This document shows, piece by piece, positions 35,391-48,216 of a stretch of 64,000 bases of DNA. The stretch's first letter is position 1. The number at the start of each line of letters is the position of its first letter. The position numbers and the translations under genes are program-made. The DNA is taken from NCBI RefSeq assembly GCF_000150275.1, contig NW_002060946.1, forward strand, positions 7,297,855 through 7,361,854. Reading direction: 5' to 3'. The notes beneath the pieces were generated by a model. It did no database searches. It was given only the letters and a program-made list of their open reading frames with translations, and had not been told where the DNA came from. The stretch comes from Trichoplax adhaerens (Eukaryota > Placozoa > Uniplacotomia > Trichoplacea > Trichoplacidae).

Positions 35391-38300
35391 TTAGTTAAAA
35401 TGGTTAGAATCGATTGTATTGTTATAATCCGGAGGTGCTTCCGTTAGAGATCTTGTCGCTATATTCATTGATTGAGGATGTGCTGTTGTAGGAGTCAGTA
35501 TTATTCTTCCTGATGGATATGCCATTGGAATTTCAGAGAGAAGTTGAGAATTAGGGTTAATAGATTGTTGTTGCAAAGGAACTGTACGTTGATACGTTAC
35601 AGCTATTTTGTTTAAGAAGACGTAATGGAGTTAAAATAACTATTTCATACTGATATCATTATTATATATCGTCGTTAAACTATAGTAGAATCGGGAAAGA
35701 ATAGCATAAATTTAAGTTTATAAGCTATTAGTCTAGTATATATAATTGCTGTATGCATAGCCCTTAAGGTAAATCTTTTCCAATCATTTGCTAAATAACA
35801 GTAAGATTAGTTAAATTTTGAACACATGTGAATATCATCTAATGCACTTAGAGGTTCAATTTTGGAGTGCGATCAAAGTTTCTTATGGTCACTCAAACGG
35901 CATTTCTAGCCTTGATTAATGATAAGTAGCGATCAACTTACCCTCTGGTTGAGCCATGGTTAAAGTGTTATATGGATTTTGAATAAGTGCTCTCTATTTA
36001 TAACGCAGAGTCATAAAATGTTTTAAAATTTTACCAGTTGAAGCAATGAAATAAATTATGCGTATTAATTTATGAAATAAACTAGGTATTAAATATGCCG
36101 TATGATGCAAACTGTGCTCCCTATTTACAACACAGAGTCATGAAATAATTTTAAAATTTTACCGGTTCGTAGCAATTTATGAAATAAATTGGGTATTAAA
36201 TATGCCGTCTGATGCAAAGTCTTAACTTAACTTAACTATCATATTTTATGCTTATATAGTCATCACGTAGTACATGGTGAATTAATTCATGATATACGGT
36301 ACTTTCCTATCATAAGTTTGTGAAGAATATTCTATTAAATAATTTTACCAGTCATCATATAAAAAAGAAAGGAAAGATGGTAAAAAAAATTACGTCTACA
36401 TGTATAGAGCAAATAAATCTACGACGACTTACATTTTGTGAACAATAGACGTTGTGAGATAGAATAATGAGTAACGCCAGCGATAGCGAAAGTCCAATGA
36501 GAGATAAAGGGAGTGAAATCGAAGCTGATATTATTGCTCCGTAGATGAAACTTGCAATCGATAAAGCCAGATGTGGTAACGAAAATATAAATGTAATAAT
36601 ACTGAAGGCATAAAAGGCATTTATCTGTGAAGAATTGAGAAGAAAAATAACTGATTTTGAGGAATTAAGTAAAGACGGATATCACACAGTTTTATTAAAA
36701 GTTCTTAGTGTGGTCGCACATTGAACTTACCGTGGAAGGATTACTTGGATTTTGATTTTGGGTGATACCAAGGGCACCGCATATTAAGTACTAAAATTTA
36801 GGAATAACCATTTGCATTCAGTTTTAGTATAAGTAATCCAGATTATCCCAACACTTAACTACATAGTGAAATTTGAAATAACAATTTCAAATATTATGAT
36901 CAGTAATCGTTTTCGTGAGTCATTTTTTATTATGGAACACATGGTCATTTCATTTAAAGTAACGTTTACGAATATAAATGAATATCATGCACTCTATGCT
37001 GCACATATGCAATGTTTGACCTAACTGAAGTAGGTGTAGACTATTTGGCTTCAATTCGAAAGTATTTCAAGGTATGATTCACTAACGTTTTAAATTAAAC
37101 AATCGATCAAGTGCTGGCTGCATAGATATCGCGCTATTTACTAAATATTATTAAATTTGGAGTCATGAGTACTCTAAAGGCACCTTAGACTTTTTTGTAA
37201 TGGTACTAGATTTAAACGCATGTACAAATTTTTAAAAAGGTACGGTACTAATTCAAGAATTATTAGGTCGCAGAAAGTCGAATAAGACGTCATGAGCATT
37301 CCATATTTATGCTTGTCGACTGCTGTATCGATAATTGTAATCTGGGCTATGTCAACACTTTCAAAGCAATTTTATTCGTTTTATTTATTACAAATTTAGC
37401 TTTTACAATAGTGTAGGGTACTGTGTATGATCGATATCCAAGTGAGCTGCAACGATGATTTTGTGCTGTATGGCATGCGATTTAAGAGATAGGGCATAGT
37501 AGAATGAACAAAGAAATGATAAGCTCCGTTATTTTGACTGAGCCATACTTCTCGTCTCCAATAATTTCTAGGGGAAGTATTGAGCTTTTATTATTACCAA
37601 TATCGATTTGTGATACTTATGCATCAAATTGAAATAATTTTATCATAAAATTTACTGTTGCTGTTACCCTAGATTTCTTTTCTGTAAGTCATTATATATT
37701 CGTAGATATGTTTGTAAAAAATTAAAATACTTTGAGTTTTGACTTGAAACCGTCTGTAGAATGGAAATTTCGAGAAACCAGTACCGGTATACAGTAATTC
37801 TTTTCTACAGTATTAATTATCATGGTAAAACCATAAGCATCGAGTTACAAAATAGTACCGTAACCAGGATTATATCGACGAACAATTAATACATGGCTAC
37901 AATTAGGGACTCCTACAGATAATAAAGTTCTAAATTGCAAATTACTTGTGTGAACAGATCAGATTTTCCACTTCAAATTGAAAAAAGCATTTGAAAGATT
38001 TAGTGATACAAGCAGGTGAAGAAAGCTTAAGCTAGCAGGGATATATTAACCTTTTGTCATATATTTATTTATCTGAAGACATTAATATTGACAGTGATAG
38101 AGCAAAAATTTTATCTCTAATGTTATAATGAACGTCTACAGTAAAGTATGGTAGTGCACATACCAGTTTATTGCAGAGGGTATATTGATTGATTAACTAG
38201 TAGAACCCCTGCTCGTTATACATCGCGTACTGCATGTACCTTTATAATATTGCAGTTTGTTCAACACTACTTGAAATTTCTATCATTATGCCTAATAGTG

Positions 38301-38669
38301 ACGACAATTTAGGTAGACTATTTGTCTAAGTCCAAAACGCCAGCTCAAATGCTGGCCGCTATTAATTTACTACCATACTTACAAAAAATCCGCTCCAAAT
38401 ATTACTACCGCTGATTGTCGACGGGCCATAAGGCATGGCTCCCAGCAAATGCCGCCAAAGATCAGACAAAGAATACCGAGAGTGAGTAGAGAAATGGACA
38501 TGTAATATAAAGGTCGACGAAAGTTGGATGGCACCGTGGGAATTTGTACAACTTGCTGTTGAAGGTATTGCGGATAGAAGGGTATATGTACAACTGGCTG
38601 TTGAATTTGTGGATGACATTGAGATACAACTTGTCGTGGATGTTGCTGCTGAGAATTCACTGCTGCCAT
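35391..38669 (-). CDS. CD20/MS4A-like tetraspan, gene D, with one frameshift in exon 1
   Basis: Five exons: 38383-38669, 36731-36790, 36433-36624, 35942-35993 and 35391-35602. Exon 1 starts MAAVNSQQQHPRQVVSQCHP and reads through TM1 (YYMSISLLTLGILCLIFGGI) to ICWE; then the frame must shift by one base, near 38437-38446, to give AMPYGPSTISGSNIWSGFF before the donor. Gene C has ICFEVLRYGIAIVTGVNIWAG at the same place, so one base is missing in D. All else is intact: the 60-base exon (YLICGALGITQNQNP), exon 3 (NAFYAFSIITFIFSLPHLAL; HNVYCSQN), and a tail with SLTEAPPDYNNT, a PPxY. With the base restored the product would be 267 aa; as written it ends early. It may be a very young pseudogene or a sequence error. 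Confidence 0.75.
35989..36220. repeat. Tandem duplication of about 125 bases over the exon 4 acceptor of gene D
   Basis: Copy 1 (about 35989-36113) and copy 2 (about 36114-36220) share CTATTTA-AAC-CAGAGTCAT, TTTTAAAATTTTACC, TATGAAATAAA and GGTATTAAATATGCCGT. Copy 1 includes the acceptor and first bases of exon 4, so copy 2 is a decoy acceptor inside the upstream intron. Confidence 0.75.
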
Positions 38670-40923
38670 TTTTTACATCACTCTTGAAAATCGCTTGAAA
38701 TCGTCTTAATAATTTCTACTAATGCTGAATGGAATCAGTCAAAAAGATTGAAAAATAACTAGGTCGTTATGCAATAATATGGTAGTTTAATTGCGTCACA
38801 CAAACATAAAGATGGTGTTAAAAGTGATGTCTTCTAACTTGTAATTAATACTAAAGAAATTTATCCAACATATCGATTCAAACCGTCAATTTCGAGGCAG
38901 TAAGTTAATAATACTTTGTTATTGCACTTCTATCCGTTAACACCGTCCAAAGTCCTCAACTCTTCTAAGGGATAAAAAGTGTTTATAATAAAAGAAAATC
39001 TGTTTCCGTTTATTTTTATTATTCTATTTGCTAGATAACAATGACTTTAATTATATAAAGTCTTTTTCGCTTGATGGATTTAATTAAAATACTGTAGATA
39101 AAATAATAGTTGACACACAATTAGGACTCTTCTTTGACGATATATAGGTATTTAGAAAGGTTTATTTTTCTTTCCTATATGCTATTTTATATCTTTTGGA
39201 TACAGTACAATGTATGGTAGCAAGGAAATTAGATTTCTTTGTTGGCAACATACGCGTAGGTTTTTCTTTTATCTCTAGGGTTGGTAATTTTACACTTGAT
39301 CCCTTGATTGATTCTGGATATTTAAAATGTCTATCATTATTGTCACAGTTAACATGGCGACTGCCAATAGGAATAGTGCCCAGCAATTTGTTGCTTGTAT
39401 GATGGCGAATACATCTTGCTATGTAGACTTTAGTTTTGCTTACCTTGGTGAATCAGGATGAGTAGCTGATTAATCATCATAATTGTTGTGCATTGATAAT
39501 TTTAACTAATAGATGGTGATGGAATGTCTCCAGAATGACTTTTACATAGCATCTTTTTATCATAAGACGACCTTCTAGGAATGGACTAATAACAATACAT
39601 ACTAGACCTTTTGCATATTTTAAACATAGAATTGCATACTTTATAGTTTTATATATTAGTTGAGATACCCCTTTACAATAAAGGGATAAAAAGCAGAAAC
39701 TTATACCAAGTGGTCATGCTGTGAATTATTGGTAATTATATATATAATTGTATAATTGGCATTGATTTAACTTTGATATTAATTGGCTGGCTTTCAATAA
39801 AATTTCGCATCATAATTTTGTTGAAGAAAGACTAGTAGATGCCAGGGAGATAGTCCATTTTTACAGCCGTGCTGTAGACTTATCCAGTTATAGTGTTTGA
39901 ATTCTTCGTAGTAATGCCATTTCCTGGTCATAATTTTTTATTTGTAGTAGTAATAATCATTTAGAATTAAATTTAATTACAGTATTTACTTAAAGTGATA
40001 ATGTACTGATGACTATCCTTACAAAATATGCTATAGTGTCATTGTTTTGATGAATCATGCGAAGTAACTAATCGCCTATTCTATTAAATGATAGTAAATC
40101 TCTAACTATCTCGTCTACATCATCTGTGACGCTATAATTATACCATAGTATTCGGCCGTTGGAACTGAATTATTTGGTGATATAGCTAATCTCGCCTCTT
40201 TAAGTTAGTAAGTGGCGTTCTCTGCAAGGATTGGCGTGTGTAGACTACTTTGTCACTAGTGGTGTGTGACATCAATATAACTTTAGAAGAATAGTTTTAA
40301 TTTGTGTGCACCAGGAGTTTGTGACAAGACCATAAAAGGCTAGTGCCTGAATACTACTTTTTAGTTAGTTAGTCGGTTAATTAGTCGATTAGTTAGTCAA
40401 ATAATTTGTCAATTGCTATTGAATTGCCAAGACTATAATCTTCATTATCAAGATTTCTACAGCAATAAATAGTAGTAATTCTCTGAATACCTCGTCTATA
40501 CTATCAGTGAGGCCTTTAACTATCCTTTAGTATTTGGTCACTGGAACTGATCTAATAAAAAATAATGAATAATTTCACATAATGTCCGATTCAGATATCA
40601 TTATTGAATCATACTTTAACACTATCCAAGGAATTTAGTAGAGAAACCATTGAATGAATGAAGAGAAATTGCTTGCTTTATTTAATAACATTCTGCATTA
40701 GTATGTTATATTGATGCAGTATACGACTTTACAACTATTTTAAGATATAATAAAATCAATTAGAACTTCAACAGTTACGAGTGCTTATAGCTTTGATAGA
40801 ATATTTTGCTTTCTAGGTAACGAAGATCAGACATGAAGCTGCATTACTGCCTTCATATTATGTCAGTATTAAAAACTAAGGCAGAAACCATCAGCTTTTG
40901 TAGTTTCTAAAAGTATGTAAGTA
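38670..40923. other. Spacer between genes D and E
   Basis: No complete gene. On the minus strand about 39256-39410 one frame reads ATNCWALFLLAVAMLTVTIM then IDIL, a possible membrane helix behind a TACATAG acceptor-like site. It may be an isolated exon or chance. Two diverged copies of a stretch with CTCGTCTA and GGAACTGA lie near 40110-40165 and 40485-40540. A TTAGTTAG/TTAGTCG microsatellite lies at about 40360-40400. Confidence 0.55.
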
Positions 40924-43900
40924 TTAATAAGGAGGAGGTAATCCAGATGGAGATTTTTCGTTACTCGTATCGGTTGGTTGAGGGTTCATCATTGGTGGCG
41001 GCTGCAAAGGGGCTCCAGCTGGCATATTTGGATTAGCTATGATTGGTGGTTGTTGTATGGGTTGATTTACTTGATACGTTACTGTTAAGTAAAGGTTTTT
41101 TCATTAATTAAGTTGAATCTATTGATGCATTAGGAAATTACGTTCGTATAATAATTAATATTCAAATATTTGCCGTTTACTAAGCCATGTATGAATTGAT
41201 CTGACTCTTTTGATTAATTATTTATAGCACGAAGGGATATCATTTTGAATGTTAATATGCATCATGAGAGTTTTATTAGTAGCTACAACATTACATCATG
41301 TATAGATAACATGAAGCACTGTGAAATAATTTAAAGTCTATTAAACTAAATTTGCCTTTATAAATACATCCATACAATATTGAAATTTGTTTCGATTTAA
41401 ATCGATATATTCGTCTGGAAGAAAATAAGATCTTGATAAATCGATATACTGACCTGGTTGAGTTCCGGTAAAGTTGGAGTACTGGCCTTGACTAAATTGA
41501 CCCTAAATAAATTATATTTTTTAGATATAAGTAGCCGAATGAGCTTAGTAGGTTATATCTTGCATAATTAATTTAATGAATTGAAGTCTGAGCTGCAAAT
41601 ATTAGTAGTAGCACTTATCGCTGTTATTTGATTATATAGTCAAACGTCCTGTATCACGCACTGAACAAATTTAAAAATATGTGCCATGAAACCGAAAGAT
41701 TGGCTGGTTCACACGAAATGAATTAGTGATAAACTGAAATTATAGCATTTAAAATATCTCTAGAATAGATTTTCGATGATAATGATTTTGGTAGCACTTT
41801 TATTTATTAGACGGTAAATTTTTATAATAAAATATATAGGTGTCAGACAGTGTCATAATTTGGATGAGTGGATGTTATTAAGAAGTAAAAGCTATGGAAT
41901 TACTTACGCTTGATCTGCAGTAAATATGTTGTGATAAGATGATGATAAATGCTAAAGTCAAAGAAAGCGCAAGTAGTGAAAAGACCAGAGAAATCGCTCC
42001 AAAAAGTGCACCATAGGTAGCTAAACTTGCAATTGCTAAGCCCAAATGCGGAAACGAGAAAATAAATCCAATAATATTGAATGCATAAAAGGCATGCGTC
42101 TGTTGGTATTGATATATCAACGATGAAATATGTTAGATAAAAATGAAACATAAGACAAAAAAAAGTTAGCTAGTAAGTAAATAACAGGTGCAGATATACT
42201 CTGCTTACTATGGAAATATTCGTGGGAGATTTTGTGTGGGATATACCGAGAATTCCAGCAATGAGGTACTAGAAATTATTTGAGGAATAAAAGTAAATAT
42301 AACCCTACTTGAATATTACTTAGTCAAAGCAAACAATAATTTTTAATTATAATGCTGTTAAGACATTGAATGTCTAATCAGACTCACTAGACTATGTTTT
42401 TGAGAAGTGACGTATTCATGCAATATAAATCATAAGTATTGTTACGAAATAGAAATTTAGCGATCCGTTTAATATGCTCAACCATTAGCTCTAATTCATA
42501 AAAGCTTCTGCTTGTTTAATGACTAAATGTAGATATATATTTTTGTTTTAAAATTGTAATTTTGAAGATTAGAGTTAAATAACGCCGCTAATAGAATCCC
42601 TTCTTATTTTATGCTGTTCATCGTTAACCTGATTATCTCTTTCATTGATGTGATAAAATATTTACTAGTATTCGTGGTATTTCGTTATATAATGTTGGAA
42701 GCGTTGTTTACTACTTATAACATTACTAATATCTATGCATACTGATTTCAGTATTCAATCTCTATAGAGCTCTTCCAGCTGTACTACAAGAAAATCATGT
42801 AAGAGAAAATTCTTGGCAGTACTACTTTAATGAGTGTGAGCGCTGTATAGTTACGATGATAAATGTGTTATGTCACCTTTATTTATTATCAAGTGCATAA
42901 TGTAAAATGAAGTGATTGAATTATTATGAACTGAATGAAATTGCAATTTCTAAACTTTATTATAACGGATTAATTAATAAATGGCTCCTTAAATATTGCT
43001 ATCATATACTACTATTTTACGTAAATTACATATGACTTACATTACACTTTATTCGATGGTAGCGGTTTCTCTTCAAATTCATGAAGGTACTACGTTGCCT
43101 AAATTATTGAATTTTTTGAAAGTATTGTTGCTCTCAGTGTTTCAGTATTATAGCTCACTGAATAAAACTGTTTTGCCGATTATAGTCCTGTGTGTCTCTT
43201 GGTCTTGTGCTTTCTAGAAGGTTAGTTCTTAGGCATTATAGTAGCAGAACTATATTCTTGCTAAATCTTACGATAGATTAAAGTAGTAATCTGAAGAAGC
43301 AACTAAAAGAAAGCACTTCATGTCAGACTAGTCAACGTGTCAGGAGGCAGTCGGGGACAACGTGCGATGCGATATATCAATGTCCAGTAAAATAAACTCC
43401 TTTTGTACAATTAAATGCTATAACTTCACGCTAATAAGTTTGATTGTGAATTTATGATAAAGTAAAGTAAAACCCTAGCTAGTAATAGAATTCGCAGGAA
43501 TCCTTTGGACTGCAATTTTAAATAACAAAGATATGTATTGTATTTTTGAAGCAAAGATAGAAGTTTCTTAATTTAATTTTGATAAGTTGCCTGAGCTATT
43601 AAATAATTCCTGATAACGGCATATTGTAATAGTCTCGATATACGATAGTAGTTACAAACTTTGATTTACTCTTTCATCAATAACCGGATACAGATAGAAT
43701 TGTGCCCTATTATACATATCTAGATTGTAATTACGAAAACTTAATAATGAACGTATATAGTATTTATAGAATATGCTGATATTTTATGGTAGCATTCATT
43801 TGCTATAATGAAAGGTAGCAAAATATGCTAGTATGAAAAAACGTTAAAAAAATGTCAAAAAACTAAATCTTTTCTTATATTGGTATGTTGTAATTTAATC

Positions 43901-44537
43901 CAAATTTTGTTATTCAGTTCTATCCAAAGCTATTTTAGATCTTAATTATTTCATCTTCGTGATAGAAAAAGTTTACTTAAGTAGTACACTAAAGTACTAT
44001 AATCAAAAGTATCTTACTTTTAATGCTGGATCGAATTTAGCTTATTTCATCTGCTCATACCGTTTAGATTATTGATCATTCGAATAGATTTTATCGTTTC
44101 TCGATTAATCTTTATATGTAGTAGATATATATGAATATTATAGTATTCTGTAGGCATTTCAAACTATTCACAGGGTAACCTTTTTGAATATTTTTTTAAT
44201 TTAATATTCAATTTCTAGTTTACAGATTAATTAGTTTGGCACCAAGACTTTTAACAAGCTCATTCTCAACATATTAAACAAACGGGTTTATTCTTACAAA
44301 TAATCCGGCCCATATGTTCACTCCAGTGATGGAAATTAGGGGAAAGTTCGAGACAATGATAATAATTATACCAAAGATGAAACAGCACGAGCCAAGAATA
44401 GTTAATGTTACAGATATGCCAAAGGTAGGTCTCTGAAGACTTGGTGGTACAGTTATTGGCATAATTTGCTGTTGTGGTGTATACTGTGGTATACCCTGCA
44501 CTCTGGGTTGTTGCGATGTGTATGGGGTAGCTGCCAT
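40924..44537 (-). CDS. CD20/MS4A-like tetraspan, gene E, complete
   Basis: Five exons: 44298-44537, 42209-42268, 41908-42099, 41454-41502 and 40924-41081, giving 232 aa. The ATG at 44537 (MAATPYTSQQPRVQ) was chosen because the open frame before it begins with TTG. TM1 is near residues 39-62 (FGISVTLTILGSCCFIFGII), then ITGVNIWAGLF and the 60-base exon YLIAGILGISHTKSP. Exon 3 has HAFYAFNIIGFIFSFPHLGL and SLLALSLTLAFIIILSQHIY. The tail is short: GQFSQGQYSNFTGTQP, then NQPIQQPPIIANPNMPAG and ends GLPPPY and stop, so a PPxY forms the C-terminus as in gene B. The last exon is only 158 bases. Intron 1 is about 2 kb (42269-44297) without visible genes. Confidence 0.84.
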
Positions 44538-47500
44538 TTTGATTACAACTTCCAATCAGTTTAATCTATATATAAGAAGCAAATAGAATAGCTAGCATTA
44601 TTCAAAGTAAAGTACTAGAATCTTAAAAGTCGATCTTGAAGTAGTCTAGGTAGCATAAATTCCGCTTGTAGTGTCATTGATATAAAGAAAGAAAGTGACT
44701 GCAAATAACATTTTATTTTTAAATTGGATATTCTTATTCATTTAGATTAGAACTTACTAATGCTACAATAGTTTTTACTTCTTGGTGACTATGTGCTAGA
44801 TGATATGTTGATAATCGTCAGATTTATAGAGTAATAGCAGGATTAGAAAGTTACTTTAAAAACGCTTCATATACGTATTAAGGGCAGCGTGTAATCAGTC
44901 TACGCCTATTTATTCATCGCTATTTAAATATGGTATGGTATAGTACGGAGCTTTACGGTCATTAAGTTCTTTATTCTATTCTACGCAAATTAAGTAATGT
45001 TGACATTCAGCACCGTCCTGCTACTGGTTAGAGATGACAATTGCTAATTGAAGAAACTTGAAAAAACTTTATTAAGAAACATTTTAGAGGCTGTCATTGG
45101 TCAATAATGCATTTAATAATATGGTGATGAACGAAGTAGCTAGTCTTGATAATGAATTATTAGCAATACATAACAAATGATATTCTATCCTTGAAACAGA
45201 CTTTGATATGTACTTCATAGATAGAATATTGTTTGCTTCAAAAAATAAGATAACTTCGCAATCAAAATTGGAGTAAAATTTTTATACTTGCAACCTCATT
45301 TAGACAAGATTATGGTTGATGTATGGAGGTTTGAATTTCGATCGTAGACTGTACTGCTAATGCAAACTACGAATCTGCTATAGATCCATCGTAAACAATT
45401 AGGAAAGGCAGAACATGCATATATTTTTGAAGCCGTAATCTGTTAATTGCTTTGTTTTGGGTATTCTGCATAAGTGAATGGTAGAAAATATAATTGTTGC
45501 TGGATATCCTTTATTGCGATTCTGGCCTACTTTCAGAATCACAGACATGATATGCAGCAGTTATAGTGCTGAATGCTAGGTAAGAGAAAAAGTTGCATTA
45601 CTAGAGTTAAGACTGGAAATTGTAATAAGACTTTAGAACTATCCACGATGAGGAATATTATCCATTGTGATTTTAAAGTGGCAGGTTATGATTATATTGT
45701 CGAAAATATTGTTCTAATCGCCGAATTTTAGTGCTTGAAGATCAATTACTGGATTTTCAACCGTGCTAGAACAGTTGTAATAAGCATCCTTAAGCAGATT
45801 CTGTTTGTACTTTTTCTCTTTAAGGAAATTTTGCTGTGTATGCAGCCTCAGATTTGCAAAAAATACTATTTCGATAACGTGATAGCCTAGATTATTATGG
45901 AATACAATAATTTAATAATGTAATGACAGTTAAGGACATTAGCAGCTCTTTAGTATCTAATAAGGAAAAAAAAGCTCGTAGCATGCCTCGCTGGAGTAGT
46001 AGAAGAAAATTCCGATTTAGGAAGAGCTACTGTATAACTCATGCACCTACGTGTAAAGTGATCCTATTTTAAGTATTGAATTTAGTAATTGAGGATTTTT
46101 GACTTTAGCCATTCTATTGTATTTAATCAGCATAGAAATATGTACGTGAGGATAGGTCTGTATAAAGCATTCGACCCACATTTTTAATGGCTCAGCTGAG
46201 CATGCTTCCACACTTGTAGTTTGCTGATATTCATCGTAGATTCAGAAATTACGCTAACTAGCTTCGTAATACCCATTGTAAATGCATTTAGTCTATGTTT
46301 GTAGCCTATCAGATCTAATTGACAAACATAATTTATATTAGCGATGCCTCATGATCTTGAGCTTGAGCCTGTTTTGCACAAAAGAAGTAACTCATTCATA
46401 CTCAGAGAGCTTTTTTTGCGATATCGTTCTGATTAAGTATTTTTAGCGCTGGTTAAAGATAGTAATGCTACGTTGATAGTTTATCATTCCTTCTGTGGGA
46501 TGTTGACTAATTTATTATGAATTGATCTAGAGGGCATAGATTGGTTTAATACGCTAGCATTCATAATGCAGATTTAGTATAAAAAAGCAAGGACCTAAAT
46601 TCACCAGATTAACAATGGCAATGGAGTTACTCAAAAAAATTTAATTTGAATTGTTTTATCTGATGTAACTTACATAGGTTAACGAAAAAGGAAACCCAAA
46701 TGAAGGTACAAAATTAAATTAAACTGCGTCCAATGAACTTTTTCCTCCTATCTGAAATTTTGCAATTCCTTTCATAGTTAACTTGAAGCGTATTATTAAT
46801 AGTCATTGTAAGGTAATAATAAGGAATATATAAATAATGATGCTCATTATAGACTGAAATTAAATGTTAAAAGCGACCTTGGAGATCAGTTTTATTAGAG
46901 TTTTGTCAACACTAATAATGTAAACTTATATAACTAATTTAGAACTATTTGATGGAAAAAATTATCCATTCCATATATCTCATGTAAAGAGTACAATCTT
47001 TCCCGCCTTGTACGGGTAAACGTACCATTAAAATCGGCTGTTTGATGCTTAAAATACCCCTATATTGCATAGAGAGAAAGGTATTTTGAGAAGGAAGTGC
47101 TAGAGAGATATCCTTATCACGGTCTGTTATTTCACGAAGTAACAATATATGAGATGCATATCCAGTACACATTATGTGTGAAAATAAAATCTACGTTTGG
47201 ATCTTTGATGCTTTGGAGGCAAATTCGAAATTAGGCTAAAATATTAGTAAGATTCTGTTCTGTACTGGCAGCTAAATTGGCAATTTCTAATCTTTATCAT
47301 GCTGAGTAGGCTAGCAGCGTAAAACTTGAAGGAAATGAGAGATTCAAATGTCTGTAATTCGTTTGCCTTGTGTAAATCAATCAATGTTAGAGGACACTAT
47401 TTAAACAGGCTTTTTTACACTGAGAGAGGGCTGCTTTAGAGCCATGAAAGGAAAATAGGCGCAAGCAGATTGCGACTACAGCTGTTCATTTAAGGCAGTT

Positions 47501-48216
47501 CCTGGAATAAGTATAAGATTGGGTTTGATAGTAAATTTACCAGTTCATTTTTTGATACATTTAATAAGTACTTAAAATTTAAAAGTAAACTGAAACGTTG
47601 CATTTTGCTATTACAGTTTTCCAAAGTCGTTGGACTGAATCAGCATGATAGGCTGATGATTTGTACGAAAAGAGCTGCCAAACATAAACAGCTTTTAATA
47701 CTTGCCTAATTAATTATTAGTCTTGTATTATAGGAACATTTTGTGTATTCTCAATTATATACTGTAAAAACATAAATAGCATCAGAATTTTGTTAGTATC
47801 TTTAGCATTATCTTCATGAGCTATTTGAAATTAGCTATGAGCTTAGTTCTTAGGTATAAAACTGTATCTATAGTGACACCAGAATTCTCAAATGCAAACT
47901 AATGCGATTAAACGTTTTACTTACAGATGATGAGCAGTAAACTTTGCTATGTAATAGTCACACTAGTAGTACTTCCTCACGTTACTTCACGACAGCTTAC
48001 ACGGTGATCTTGCATAACTACCGCATTCTACATCTGTTACTATCTAAAATTAAGTTTTCTCTTTATTAAAACCCCTTATACAGTTTCTGTAAATGGCTGC
48101 TAAGTCCGCATCCGCTGACTCTTCGAACTCTCCATCATAATAAGGCAACATGAATAAAGTACAATTTAAATTAAATATAGCTATAAGCTGAGGTATAAAT
48201 TTTGGGGAATATCTTT
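44538..48216. other. Spacer between genes E and F
   Basis: About 3.7 kb and the largest spacer inside the tetraspan array. I find no exon of the family. Two short minus-strand open stretches, near 46945-47172 and one around 48045-48155 containing LPYYDGEFEESADADLAAIY, look protein-like but have no family I recognise. Confidence 0.5.

Noticed and set aside
42996-43217. Plus-strand 73-residue hydrophobic open frame
   Set aside because: It lies in intron 1 of gene E, has no family motif, and Leu/Ile/Tyr-rich frames are expected in AT-rich DNA.
46945-47172. Minus-strand 75-residue open frame in the spacer between genes E and F
   Set aside because: No splice-compatible neighbours and no recognisable domain; kept only as a note in the spacer entry.
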